This document shows, one piece after another, positions 1 through 5,097 of a stretch of DNA of 31,146 nt. The stretch's first letter is position 1; every line of letters begins with the position of its first letter. The position numbers were made by a program, and so were the translations under genes. The DNA lies in IMG/VR virus record IMGVR_UViG_3300047300_000192, positions 1 to 31,146 of that record; one strand, given 5' to 3'. The stretch comes from a virus. Under the pieces are notes generated by a model. It ran no database searches. It was given only the letters and a program-made list of their open reading frames with translations, and was not told where the DNA came from.

Positions 1-127
1 AGCTTCTCTGATGTGTTAGTTCCATTGTTTTTAAATTTAGTTGAGTTGTTCATCCAAGTTTTAATTCTTCTGCTAATATCAAAAAACTTTTCCGTTTCCC
101 ATCTCTCTTTTCCCTTGTCGTTTTTTT
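1..127. repeat. Terminal direct repeat, copy 1 (circular-assembly overlap)
   Basis: Bases 1-127 are identical to 31020-31146. A DUF4373 gene reads without interruption from base 1 into base 31019, which shows the molecule is circular or circularly permuted with a unit length of 31,019 bp. The overlap of exactly 127 equals a common maximum assembly k-mer size, so it is most likely a contig-closure artefact and not a physical terminal repeat. Confidence 0.95.
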
Positions 128-641
128 CAGTCCAATAAGAATAGAAATTATCATATTCGTTTTCTAAAAGATGAGCAAAAGCTGAAAGCTTTTCGCTAAA
201 AGATTCTTTACTTTCTTTTTCTTTTATTTCATTTACTTTACTTTCCTTTTCTTTACTTTGTTCAACGGTCGTTGAACGGTCGTTGAGTTGTCGTTTAGCA
301 GCAGACTTTAAACCAGCTTCTCTCCTTTGTTCTTTCATTCTAAAATATGGCTCAAGATAAACCAACATTTTAGGCGAGAAGAACTTTTGTGAATCGTCTA
401 TTTCGAATAGATCGTACTTGCTTACCGTTACTTGTATCTTGGCTTCTGATACTCCAAATTCTTCAGCTAACAAGTCCAAATCCTCTAAAGGATACATAAG
501 GTCTTGCTGCTCTCTTAAAGTTTCTAATAGCATAAAATAAATGCCATATCCTTCAACTCCAAGTTCTTTTCTTAATCTGCGAATCTTTCTGTCGTGTCTT
601 GCATTGCAGAAATGCGGAAAGTAATATGCTTCTTTTTCCAT
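1..641 (-). CDS. DUF4373-type phage replisome organizer (5' part, crosses the circle junction)
   Basis: The gene starts at the ATG at 641 and, on the circle, continues from base 1 into 31019 and stops at 30977 (684 nt, 227 aa). The N-terminus reads MEKEAYYFPHFCNARHDRKI and continues with a winged-helix-like LRKELGVEGYGIYFMLLE stretch, which is typical of the Lin1244/Lin1753-like DUF4373 domain of phage replication initiators. A charged, Lys/Glu-rich linker near residues 120-155 separates it from a C-terminal domain with a conserved-looking YW...RW...FF-DISRRIKTW pattern. By family and position I infer origin recognition and replisome loading. The linker DNA contains direct repeats that may be the origin. 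A terminator-like hairpin lies 9 nt upstream of the start. The family call is confident; the exact replication role is inferred. Confidence 0.8.
   Translation of the reverse strand, partial: MEKEAYYFPHFCNARHDRKIRRLRKELGVEGYGIYFMLLETLREQQDLMYPLEDLDLLAEEFGVSEAKIQVTVSKYDLFEIDDSQKFFSPKMLVYLEPYFRMKEQRREAGLKSAAKRQLNDRSTTVEQSKEKESKVNEIKEKESKESFSEKLSAFAHLLENEYDNFYSYWTEKNDKGKERWETEKFFDISRRIKTWMNNSTKFKNNGTNTSEK
206..297. other. Candidate replication origin (iteron-like repeats inside the replisome organizer gene)
   Basis: On the plus strand, ACGGTCGTTGA occurs twice head to tail (265-275 and 276-286), with a degenerate third copy to about 297. Beside it CTTTACTTT occurs three times (206, 236, 251) within a pyrimidine-only-like tract. 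The 11-bp period is not a multiple of three, so the repeat is not explained by a repeated peptide. Each 11-mer also holds an AACG-GT-CGTT dyad. Iterons next to a skewed AT-rich tract inside the initiator gene is the arrangement of lambda-type origins. The function is inferred. Confidence 0.45.
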
Positions 642-649
642 TGATAAAT

Positions 650-686
650 AAAAAAAGCCAGTCCAAGTGAGAGATTGGAACTGGCT
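650..686 (-). terminator. Rho-independent terminator upstream of the replication genes
   Basis: Read on the minus strand, AGCCAGTTCCAA and TTGGACTGGCT form an 11-bp stem with one bulged T and an 8-nt loop. Seven Ts follow (plus-strand As at 650-656). It sits between the gene ending at 754 and the DUF4373 start at 641. Because no convincing promoter follows it, transcription of the replication genes would require read-through, which suggests the terminator is conditional. Confidence 0.8.
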
Positions 687-738
687 TGTGGTTTTTTAAC
701 CCTTAAATCACCGAAAGACTCTCACCCCTTTCGCTGAT
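687..738 (-). promoter_or_regulatory. Structured leader with a loop complementary to the terminator loop
   Basis: On the minus strand ATCAGCGAAAG (738-728) pairs with CTTTCGGTGAT (717-707), with one G-G mismatch. The 10-nt loop contains GTGAGAG. The terminator hairpin downstream has CTCTCAC in its loop (plus 667-673), a perfect 7-base complement. A short GGTT/AACC hairpin (690-701) lies between them. The pairing could be a kissing loop stabilising the terminator or an alternative structure that opens it. No gene is present here. Confidence 0.5.
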
Positions 739-753
739 TTATTTCACAATATA

Positions 754-1023
754 TTAATCTTCTTTGAATTTGCAAAGTCTTTTGCGAAAAACTCCAGCAT
801 AAATCGGATGCTCTTTTTCAAACAATCTTGCATAGTCTGAAGTATAAGTATTGTTTACTTTGAATCCATCGTTTCCAGAAATCATTGTATTCCAACGGAT
901 TACTTCAAAGATTTGCTTTGCTCCTATGTGCTTATATCCACGATTAATAAGCTGGTAAGCCAAGCGTTTAAACTCGAGATAGATTTGTGGATTTTCTTCG
1001 TGATACTTTTTGAAGCTTCTCAT
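754..1023 (-). CDS. Conserved phage protein of unknown function (89 aa)
   Basis: The protein begins MRSFKKYHEENPQIYLEF and has an aromatic, basic composition with a YKHIGAKQIFEVIRWNT segment. This resembles a small soluble protein I know from many phages only as hypothetical. It contains no cysteine pair or membrane segment that would suggest a mechanism beyond possible nucleic-acid contact. It is the last gene of the early operon before the hairpin pair at 650-738. The start at 1023 fits the family's usual N-terminus. Confidence 0.7.
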   Translation of the reverse strand: MRSFKKYHEENPQIYLEFKRLAYQLINRGYKHIGAKQIFEVIRWNTMISGNDGFKVNNTYTSDYARLFEKEHPIYAGVFRKRLCKFKED

Positions 1024-1108
1024 CTTTAATTAGTTTAAGTTTTCGATAGTTATTTTGTAATTCTTTAGCAAGATGTGCTTGCCATTCGTTAAAGTTCAGT
1101 TCTTTCAT
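968..1108 (-). CDS. Small basic protein, 46 aa, unknown
   Basis: The ORF starts MKELNFNEWQAHLAKELQ and ends KSTNLSRV. Its ATG (1108) overlaps the TGA of the preceding 40-aa membrane protein as ATGA, the commonest gene junction in this genome. The N-terminal two thirds looks like an amphipathic helix and the C-terminus is Arg/Lys-rich. It overlaps the next gene by 56 nt, which is more than usual, so it could be a decayed or spurious frame. Function is not recognised. Confidence 0.45.
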   Translation of the reverse strand: MKELNFNEWQAHLAKELQNNYRKLKLIKDEKLQKVSRRKSTNLSRV

Positions 1109-1227
1109 ATTAGTCTTGTTAAATAAACAATTAAGTAAATTATCCAAGTTGCGATAATTCCGCAGAGTCCGAAGAAAGCCAACGCTTCGCTGGCTCTCTC
1201 GTGTTGTTTGTTCTTACCTTGTCCCAT
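1105..1227 (-). CDS. Small single-pass membrane protein, 40 aa
   Basis: The protein has a basic N-terminus (MGQGKNKQHERASEALAF) followed by one hydrophobic segment (GLCGIIATWIIYLIVYL) that fits a transmembrane helix with the N-terminus inside. The ATG at 1227 overlaps the end of the preceding gene (stop 1214) and its TGA overlaps the next ATG. It lies in the early operon. Function is unknown; small early phage membrane proteins can act in host takeover or superinfection exclusion, but nothing here proves that. Confidence 0.6.
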   Translation of the reverse strand: MGQGKNKQHERASEALAFFGLCGIIATWIIYLIVYLTRLI

Positions 1228-1405
1228 ATACCTTCTCAAGCATTAGCTCTTTAATTTCCTCCATTACATCATCATTCTTTACTTTGCCATACACTACTTG
1301 TTGTACTAATGGCATAGAAAACTCTCGTGCGCTGAATGGCTTGATTCCTTTTCGGTTTAAACGATCCGCCACTTCTTTATACAATTCCATCTTTCTAATT
1401 TTCAT
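1214..1405 (-). CDS. Small predicted DNA-binding-like protein, 63 aa
   Basis: The sequence (MKIRKMELYKEVADRLNRKG, then SAREFSMPLVQQVVYGK) is fully helical and resembles small helix-turn-helix-like Bacteroidota phage proteins in which a segment ending in VVYGK precedes an acidic C-terminal helix. The start at 1405 forms an ATGA overlap with the upstream stop; an internal ATG at codon 6 is an alternative. The function is not established, and a regulatory role is only an inference from size and fold. Confidence 0.6.
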   Translation of the reverse strand: MKIRKMELYKEVADRLNRKGIKPFSAREFSMPLVQQVVYGKVKNDDVMEEIKELMLEKVYGTR

Positions 1406-1662
1406 ACTAAAAAAGAGTTTTTACTTACAAATTCTTCTATTAATTCTCCATCTCCTGTGTAAAGGACTTGGTCATAAGCATCGTTTAATTCCAATACTTC
1501 GATGCAAATATTCCCAGCAAGCATATTTTTAACATACTCTTGTGCTTGCTCTTGCGATTTGAACTGCTTGACTTGTTGATAAGTTCTCGCATAACCATCC
1601 CAATCTCCCTTGTAATGGTCTTCCCAAATAAATCTATAAGGACTATTTAAATTAAATTCCAT
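1402..1662 (-). CDS. Hypothetical early protein, 86 aa
   Basis: The protein is acidic and aromatic-rich (MEFNLNSPYRFIWEDHYKGD, then YARTYQQVKQFKSQEQAQEY), with no membrane segment or metal-binding cysteines. The start lies 2 nt after the SSB-like gene's stop. It sits between the recombination genes and small early proteins. I do not recognise the family. Confidence 0.65.
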   Translation of the reverse strand: MEFNLNSPYRFIWEDHYKGDWDGYARTYQQVKQFKSQEQAQEYVKNMLAGNICIEVLELNDAYDQVLYTGDGELIEEFVSKNSFLV

Positions 1663-1664
1663 AA

Positions 1665-1955
1665 TTAAAAAGGTAAACTTGAAGAATCAATTTCATTAGC
1701 CTCTTCTGTTGTATTAGCTTTTGTATAATAAGGAATTTTATCTTTAGTACCTTCCCAAGTATTAAGTTCACAATAGAATTTGCTCTTATCCTTGTATGAT
1801 TCCTTGATGTCAAGGTTAACCCATCCATTCTTTGAGTTAGCTTTGATGAACTCAATAGCTTCATCAGCTTTAATTGATAGCTTTCCAACGATCCAATTAG
1901 GAGTGCCTTCAGCTCTTTTAAAATTAATTCCTTTTGCGAAAATTTTAGTTTCCAT
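1665..1955 (-). CDS. Single-stranded DNA-binding-like protein with an acidic C-terminal tip
   Basis: The 96-aa protein has a beta-strand-rich core (METKIFAKGINFKRAEG, WIVGKLSIKADEAIEF, GWVNLDIKESYKDKSKFYCE) that fits a short OB-like fold. It ends with an acidic linker and the tip EIDSSSLPF. An acidic tail ending in -PF is the protein-interaction tip of bacterial and phage SSBs. The gene overlaps the ERF annealase by 11 nt, the expected pairing of an annealase with an SSB. The role, coating replication intermediates and recruiting partners, is inferred from tail and neighbour. A conventional SSB domain is not obvious, so it may be a divergent family. Confidence 0.6.
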   Translation of the reverse strand: METKIFAKGINFKRAEGTPNWIVGKLSIKADEAIEFIKANSKNGWVNLDIKESYKDKSKFYCELNTWEGTKDKIPYYTKANTTEEANEIDSSSLPF

Positions 1956-2502
1956 TTGTTAATTGTTGTTTACGGTTTGAAAATAAATTTAAAATAGTTT
2001 TATCACCAGCTATTGTAGTTTCGTGAGCAGCGTATAAATCAGCTAATTGACTTAAATTATTACAAGCATTAATCTTTGCCTCCAAATTGATTACTGGAAA
2101 TTGACTATCCTTTCCGTGAGTATTGGTCGCATCTGAATCCTTTGTGTCATCAAGAGCAAATAAACCATTTAAGGCATACTTGCGAGCATAGCTTGATGAA
2201 GCTCCAGTAACTTGCGATCCATCCATTCCTTTCTTGCTTTCTTCTTCTCTTGCAAATGCAGTCGATGTATATGTTTCCGTGCCATTAGAAAGAGTCGCAG
2301 TTGCTTGGACATAATATCTGTCGCCTTGCACCACAATCGCATCGCTAATCGAAATATAGAATCCCATAGGATTGATTACTTGCTTTACTGCTTCCAGAAT
2401 ATCTTCGGCAGAACGGTAATGGTATTTACCGAATGAGTTGAATTGACCTTTAGGCGCCTTGACCTTTGCTTGGATTTCAGCTAATGAGTTAGTTGTTTTC
2501 AT
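1945..2502 (-). CDS. erf: ERF-family single-strand annealing protein
   Basis: The 185-aa protein shows the ERF signature: an N-terminal helix (SLAEIQAKVKAPKGQFNSFG), then YHYRSAEDILEAVK, a central strand set (GFYISISDAIVVQGDRYYVQA, TATLSNG) and the conserved SQVTGASSSYARKYALNGLFAL block near residues 100-120. ERF proteins anneal complementary single strands, allowing circularisation and recombination-dependent replication. The C-terminal 60 residues are variable and helical. It precedes the SSB-like gene. The family call is strong; I cannot tell from sequence whether it circularises a linear genome here. Confidence 0.9.
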   Translation of the reverse strand: MKTTNSLAEIQAKVKAPKGQFNSFGKYHYRSAEDILEAVKQVINPMGFYISISDAIVVQGDRYYVQATATLSNGTETYTSTAFAREEESKKGMDGSQVTGASSSYARKYALNGLFALDDTKDSDATNTHGKDSQFPVINLEAKINACNNLSQLADLYAAHETTIAGDKTILNLFSNRKQQLTNGN

Positions 2503-2507
2503 ATTGA

Positions 2508-2738
2508 TTATGTTAAGTAAATTTGAAATTGAACGCCATTGAATTCAAAGTCAAAAGATAAGCTTGCATCTTCTTGTACTACTGGATTAGTAAATGAAGC
2601 TCCAAGTAATAATGGAGCTTTGTTTGAGTATCCTTGTAGCCATACCTTTTGGCTATCTATTCTAACTGAATAAAAGTAATTTAAATCAACTTCATACTCT
2701 GCGATGAAGTCATTAAGTGCTTGGAATTTAGTTTGCAT
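2508..2738 (-). CDS. Hypothetical early protein, 76 aa
   Basis: I place the start at the ATG at 2738 (MQTKFQALNDFIAEYEVDLN), because the longer reading from 2789 enters the upstream gene and looks non-coding. The rest is beta-rich (YFYSVRIDSQKVWLQGYSN, then SFDFEFNGVQFQIYLT). It overlaps the previous stop by 11 nt and lies 5 nt before ERF. I do not recognise the family. Confidence 0.6.
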   Translation of the reverse strand: MQTKFQALNDFIAEYEVDLNYFYSVRIDSQKVWLQGYSNKAPLLLGASFTNPVVQEDASLSFDFEFNGVQFQIYLT

Positions 2739-2883
2739 AATTGATAAATTTAATGAATTGAGAATTTTCTTTTTTGCATTCGTGAGCAATGATATCTTTG
2801 ATAGTCCATAGCTCTTGATTAAATGTGAAGATCATTGTGTAATATCCAGCTTGATCCTTGAATTGTGCTTTGATAGTTTTCAT
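2728..2883 (-). CDS. Small early protein, 51 aa
   Basis: It begins MKTIKAQFKDQAGYYTMIFT and continues as a compact mixed alpha/beta protein (FNQELWTIKDIIAHECKKEN). The ATG at 2883 overlaps the TGA of the preceding 41-aa membrane protein as ATGA. The same frame stays open upstream to 3144, but the extra residues read like a shadow of the membrane gene and of the terminator, so I use the internal start. Function is unknown. Confidence 0.6.
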   Translation of the reverse strand: MKTIKAQFKDQAGYYTMIFTFNQELWTIKDIIAHECKKENSQFIKFINYAN

Positions 2884-3005
2884 AAGTTTTCGATAATTGA
2901 AACGATTGTTAATATTAAGATTAAGCCAGCGAAAGTCTTGATTGCTGGGATGATGTCGGCAGTAGTAAAGTCCTCGCCGATAAGTAACATAAAGAAATTT
3001 TTCAT
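2880..3005 (-). CDS. Small membrane protein, first gene of the early operon (41 aa)
   Basis: MKNFFMLLIGEDFTTADIIP is followed by a hydrophobic helix (IKTFAGLILILTIVSII) ending ENL. This is one probable membrane segment. The gene lies about 36 nt downstream of the predicted early transcription start and is coupled by ATGA to the next gene. Its start codon is immediately preceded by one arm of the 13-bp inverted repeat (3007-3019). An alternative frame over the same DNA (MKQSNKPYQNEK..., ATG near 3034) is less protein-like. Function is unknown. Confidence 0.55.
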   Translation of the reverse strand: MKNFFMLLIGEDFTTADIIPAIKTFAGLILILTIVSIIENL

Positions 3006-3047
3006 TTTGATAAGGTTTATTCGATTGCTTCATTGCTTTCGATAGGT

Positions 3048-3055
3048 CAAAGGTA
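3048..3055 (-). promoter_or_regulatory. Early promoter, Bacteroidota-type -7 box TACCTTTG
   Basis: The minus-strand TACCTTTG matches the Bacteroidota -7 consensus TAnnTTTG. The upstream DNA is an A/T tract (3056-3104) and has no clean TTTG -33 box. It lies directly downstream of the late terminator and would start transcription near 3041, leaving a leader of about 36 nt before the first early gene. Confidence 0.55.
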
Positions 3056-3105
3056 ATACTTTTTTGAATAAAAAAAAACTTTTTTAAATATTTTTTTTCA
3101 ATAAC

Positions 3106-3138
3106 AAAAAAGGACATCAGTAAAACCGACATCCTTTT
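3106..3138 (-). terminator. Terminator of the late operon
   Basis: Read on the minus strand, AAAAGGATGTCGG, loop TTTTA, and CTGATGTCCTTTT form a 13-bp stem that uses three G-U pairs and runs into a six-U tract. In the opposite orientation those pairs become A-C mismatches, so the hairpin is suited to minus-strand RNA. It follows the last late gene (HNH, stop at 3172). Confidence 0.8.
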
Positions 3139-3171
3139 CAACAACTAAACCTTATCAACTTTGAAAACTAT

Positions 3172-3687
3172 TTATAAAGATAAACATTTTTGCATATCAA
3201 GAGCAAGTTCATAAGTTTTAAATAAACCAATATGTTTTCTTACACCATTATTTCTTGACCTTAATCTCCATTTGTTGCTTGGTTTATAAAAATCAATCAG
3301 GTATGTAGTTTTATTATTTGAATCTTGATAAATTTTATTTTTGCCAAAATTTAAAATTATATGTTTAGTGCCGTGCTTTTTATAGTAATGATCCATATTA
3401 TCTTTTCTATTGCACCATTCAAGATTACTACTTTTATTATTTGATTTATCAAAATCAATATGATTTACTTCATTATAATTTAAATCATTATTCACAAAAT
3501 ATTTTGCTACTAACCTGTGAACATATTTCATTTTGTATTTCCCATCTATTTTAATAGATACCATTTTATACCCAATACCATTGTCGTGAATTTTAAGAAT
3601 TTTATTTTTATCATTTCTTAAAACCCTACCGAAATTGCTTATTGAATAAATTAAATCAAAATCATTTACTTCTTTCCAGATTTCCAT
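3172..3687 (-). CDS. HNH homing endonuclease (NUMOD4-HNH with AP2-like DNA-binding end)
   Basis: The NUMOD4 start MEIWKEVNDFDLIYSISNFG is followed by the HNH core: VHRLVAKYF, then EVNHIDFDKSNN and NLEWCNRKDN. The C-terminus (KWRLRSRNNGVRKHIGLFKT, then YELALDM) has the pattern of an AP2-like DNA-binding domain. I start at the ATG at 3687, since the upstream start is a TTG inside a hairpin. Free-standing enzymes of this kind cut phage alleles lacking them and promote their own inheritance. It is the last gene of the late operon, with a promoter-like box and a structured leader upstream. It is intact and about 171 aa. Confidence 0.85.
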   Translation of the reverse strand: MEIWKEVNDFDLIYSISNFGRVLRNDKNKILKIHDNGIGYKMVSIKIDGKYKMKYVHRLVAKYFVNNDLNYNEVNHIDFDKSNNKSSNLEWCNRKDNMDHYYKKHGTKHIILNFGKNKIYQDSNNKTTYLIDFYKPSNKWRLRSRNNGVRKHIGLFKTYELALDMQKCLSL

Positions 3688-3698
3688 AAAAAAATAAT

Positions 3699-3775
3699 GG
3701 CTCAAGTCAAATACATAACTGCAACCTTATGTAAATGAAATGAGCCGTTAAAGTTTTTGTTAAGCAGTTGCAGTT
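3699..3775 (-). promoter_or_regulatory. Structured leader of the HNH gene with two competing pairings
   Basis: GGCTCA (3699-3704) pairs with TGAGCC (3741-3746), and within it TACATAA (3712-3718) pairs with TTATGTA (3727-3733) around a symmetric 7x7 internal loop. Separately AACTGCAAC (3717-3725) is the exact complement of GTTGCAGTT (3767-3775). The two foldings share bases and so compete or form a pseudoknot. In the minus-strand RNA the outer stem is followed by ATTATTTTTTT and the HNH ATG, so it may terminate or hide the start. Confidence 0.5.
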
Positions 3776-3783
3776 GCTTTATA

Positions 3784-3791
3784 CAAAGTTA
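3784..3791 (-). promoter_or_regulatory. Promoter-like -7 box (TAACTTTG) before the HNH gene
   Basis: TAACTTTG on the minus strand matches TAnnTTTG and overlaps the stop codon of the upstream phosphoesterase gene. Transcription would start near 3778 and carry the structured leader ahead of the HNH ATG. No good -33 box is visible, so this is tentative. Confidence 0.35.
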
Positions 3792-4949
3792 ACTAAATAT
3801 ATGTGATAAACGAGCTACCTGTCCGAATTCTTTATGATGTATAAAACCTTCGATGGCTTTTGTTGCATGCTGGTAACCAGCTCTATGATGCCAAGAATCA
3901 GTTCCGCTTGGCGATCTCAAACTTTCTACCACAACTCCGATATAATCCTTGCTTACTTTATGATGCAAGTGATGGCTATAAACGTATTTATGTACCGTAT
4001 TTGCCCACATCTCTTTAGCCTCCACCGCCATTAGCATCGGTAAGTCTTGTGGTTTAGCTCCATCGCCGTGAGTAGTTCCAATTAGATTGCTTCCATATTG
4101 GTAATACTTGCGATGTGCTATGCTACAATCGAATCGAATGTTAGGACATAATCTAAACCAAGATTGAATAACATCAGCAAGAAAGAATCCGCTTTGATAG
4201 TCGTGATTACTTGGATTGAATACAAAGTGAATGTCTGCTACTTGTAGAAGTAGTTCAATTACTTCAATGTATAGCTTCTTGGCTGATAAGAAATTTTCAT
4301 AAAACATCCCATCAGTGTCTTGTGGTGTACCACTCGTAGTAGTTCGCTTGGCTGAATCAGTGTGTAGTATGTCATTCCCAGCTATAAATAAAATTTGGTC
4401 AATATTAAATCCTTGAGCTTTTTGAACGATGCCTCTAACACCATCCAGAACTCTTTGCATAGCGATTTCAACATTGTAAGAATCCCCAGTTTCATAAGCC
4501 GTAGCAAGCTTTCCAATATGGATGTCAGCAGGATCGACAACAAGAAGATGTCCATCAGCAATATTATCTCTAACAATAGTAGGATATTGCGGAGAATAAG
4601 TTTGCATCTCTGCCACAATTTCATCTCTGATTTCCTCATAAGTCTTTTGCTTATCGCCTTTAACATGAATAGAGTATTGCTTCCCTTTGTACCAGTAATT
4701 GCTTACATTCTCAATAGGTAATCCAACCGATTCGCATTCAGTAGTAAGAGCTGGATGGCTATTGATTCGCTTGTATCTTTGTACTCTACGAAGCAAAGCA
4801 ATGCGAAGAAGCTCTTTATTTATATGTGGATAAATCCCAAGCAGATGTCTGACAATAGCTCCTTGACTTGGAAACTTACCGCTGATGTAAAGCTCTAATG
4901 CTTCTTGGCTTACCTCTTGTGTTGATTTATTTTGCGATTGATTGCTCAT
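3789..4949 (-). CDS. Calcineurin-like metallophosphoesterase, phage type
   Basis: The 386-aa protein has an N-terminal helical, HTH-like region (residues 15-60) and then a metallophosphoesterase domain. Ordered metal-site motifs are visible: DPADIH (D142, H144), AGND (191-193), SNHD (N248, H249), THGD (H294) and SHHLHH (325-330). Such enzymes hydrolyse phosphodiesters, either DNA (SbcD/Mre11-like) or small molecules; sequence alone does not decide. The N-terminal HTH and the phage setting favour a nucleic-acid substrate. It sits late, after the lysis genes, and overlaps the preceding gene by 23 nt. All metal ligands look present. Confidence 0.8.
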   Translation of the reverse strand: MSNQSQNKSTQEVSQEALELYISGKFPSQGAIVRHLLGIYPHINKELLRIALLRRVQRYKRINSHPALTTECESVGLPIENVSNYWYKGKQYSIHVKGDKQKTYEEIRDEIVAEMQTYSPQYPTIVRDNIADGHLLVVDPADIHIGKLATAYETGDSYNVEIAMQRVLDGVRGIVQKAQGFNIDQILFIAGNDILHTDSAKRTTTSGTPQDTDGMFYENFLSAKKLYIEVIELLLQVADIHFVFNPSNHDYQSGFFLADVIQSWFRLCPNIRFDCSIAHRKYYQYGSNLIGTTHGDGAKPQDLPMLMAVEAKEMWANTVHKYVYSHHLHHKVSKDYIGVVVESLRSPSGTDSWHHRAGYQHATKAIEGFIHHKEFGQVARLSHIFS

Positions 4950-5097
4950 ATTCAGCCATTAATTGGTCAACTAAAAACTCGATATTGTTTGCAAGCTTCA
5001 TCTTTAAGACAAAGGTAGCATCATCTGAATCGCTGACTTGTTGCATTACATCAAGCATTATATCCAGAACTTGAGCAGTAGTCAGCTTTTCATTCAT
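4927..5097 (-). CDS. Small helical protein, 56 aa, unknown
   Basis: I choose the ATG at 5097 (MNEKLTTAQVLDIMLDVMQQ) because it overlaps the preceding TGA as ATGA; the longer frame from 5154 would extend deep into the upstream gene. The protein is acidic and entirely helical, without membrane segments. It overlaps the phosphoesterase start by 23 nt, suggesting co-translation with it. Function is not recognised. Confidence 0.6.
   Translation of the reverse strand: MNEKLTTAQVLDIMLDVMQQVSDSDDATFVLKMKLANNIEFLVDQLMAEYEQSIAK

Larger units (their letters stand above)
3007..3158. repeat. Perfect 13-bp inverted repeat flanking the early control region
   Basis: TTGATAAGGTTTA at 3007-3019 is the exact reverse complement of TAAACCTTATCAA at 3146-3158. 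The arms bracket the late terminator and the early promoter (126 bp between them). One arm ends 1 nt before the first early start codon. The other lies in the late mRNA between the HNH stop and the terminator. Possible roles are operators for looping, antisense pairing of late and early mRNAs, or an invertible segment. Confidence 0.7.

Noticed and set aside
1-127. Physical direct terminal repeat as in some linear phages
   Set aside because: The length equals a standard assembly k-mer and a gene crosses it without a break; read-end evidence would be needed to claim a real repeat.
2728-3144. A 138-codon open frame on the minus strand
   Set aside because: Its first half runs through the terminator and promoter and over a better small membrane gene; only the last 51 codons (2728-2883) look like protein and have an ATGA junction.
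3172-3705. TTG start at 3705 for the HNH gene
   Set aside because: It lies in the hairpin arm, and the NUMOD4 domain begins naturally at the ATG at 3687.
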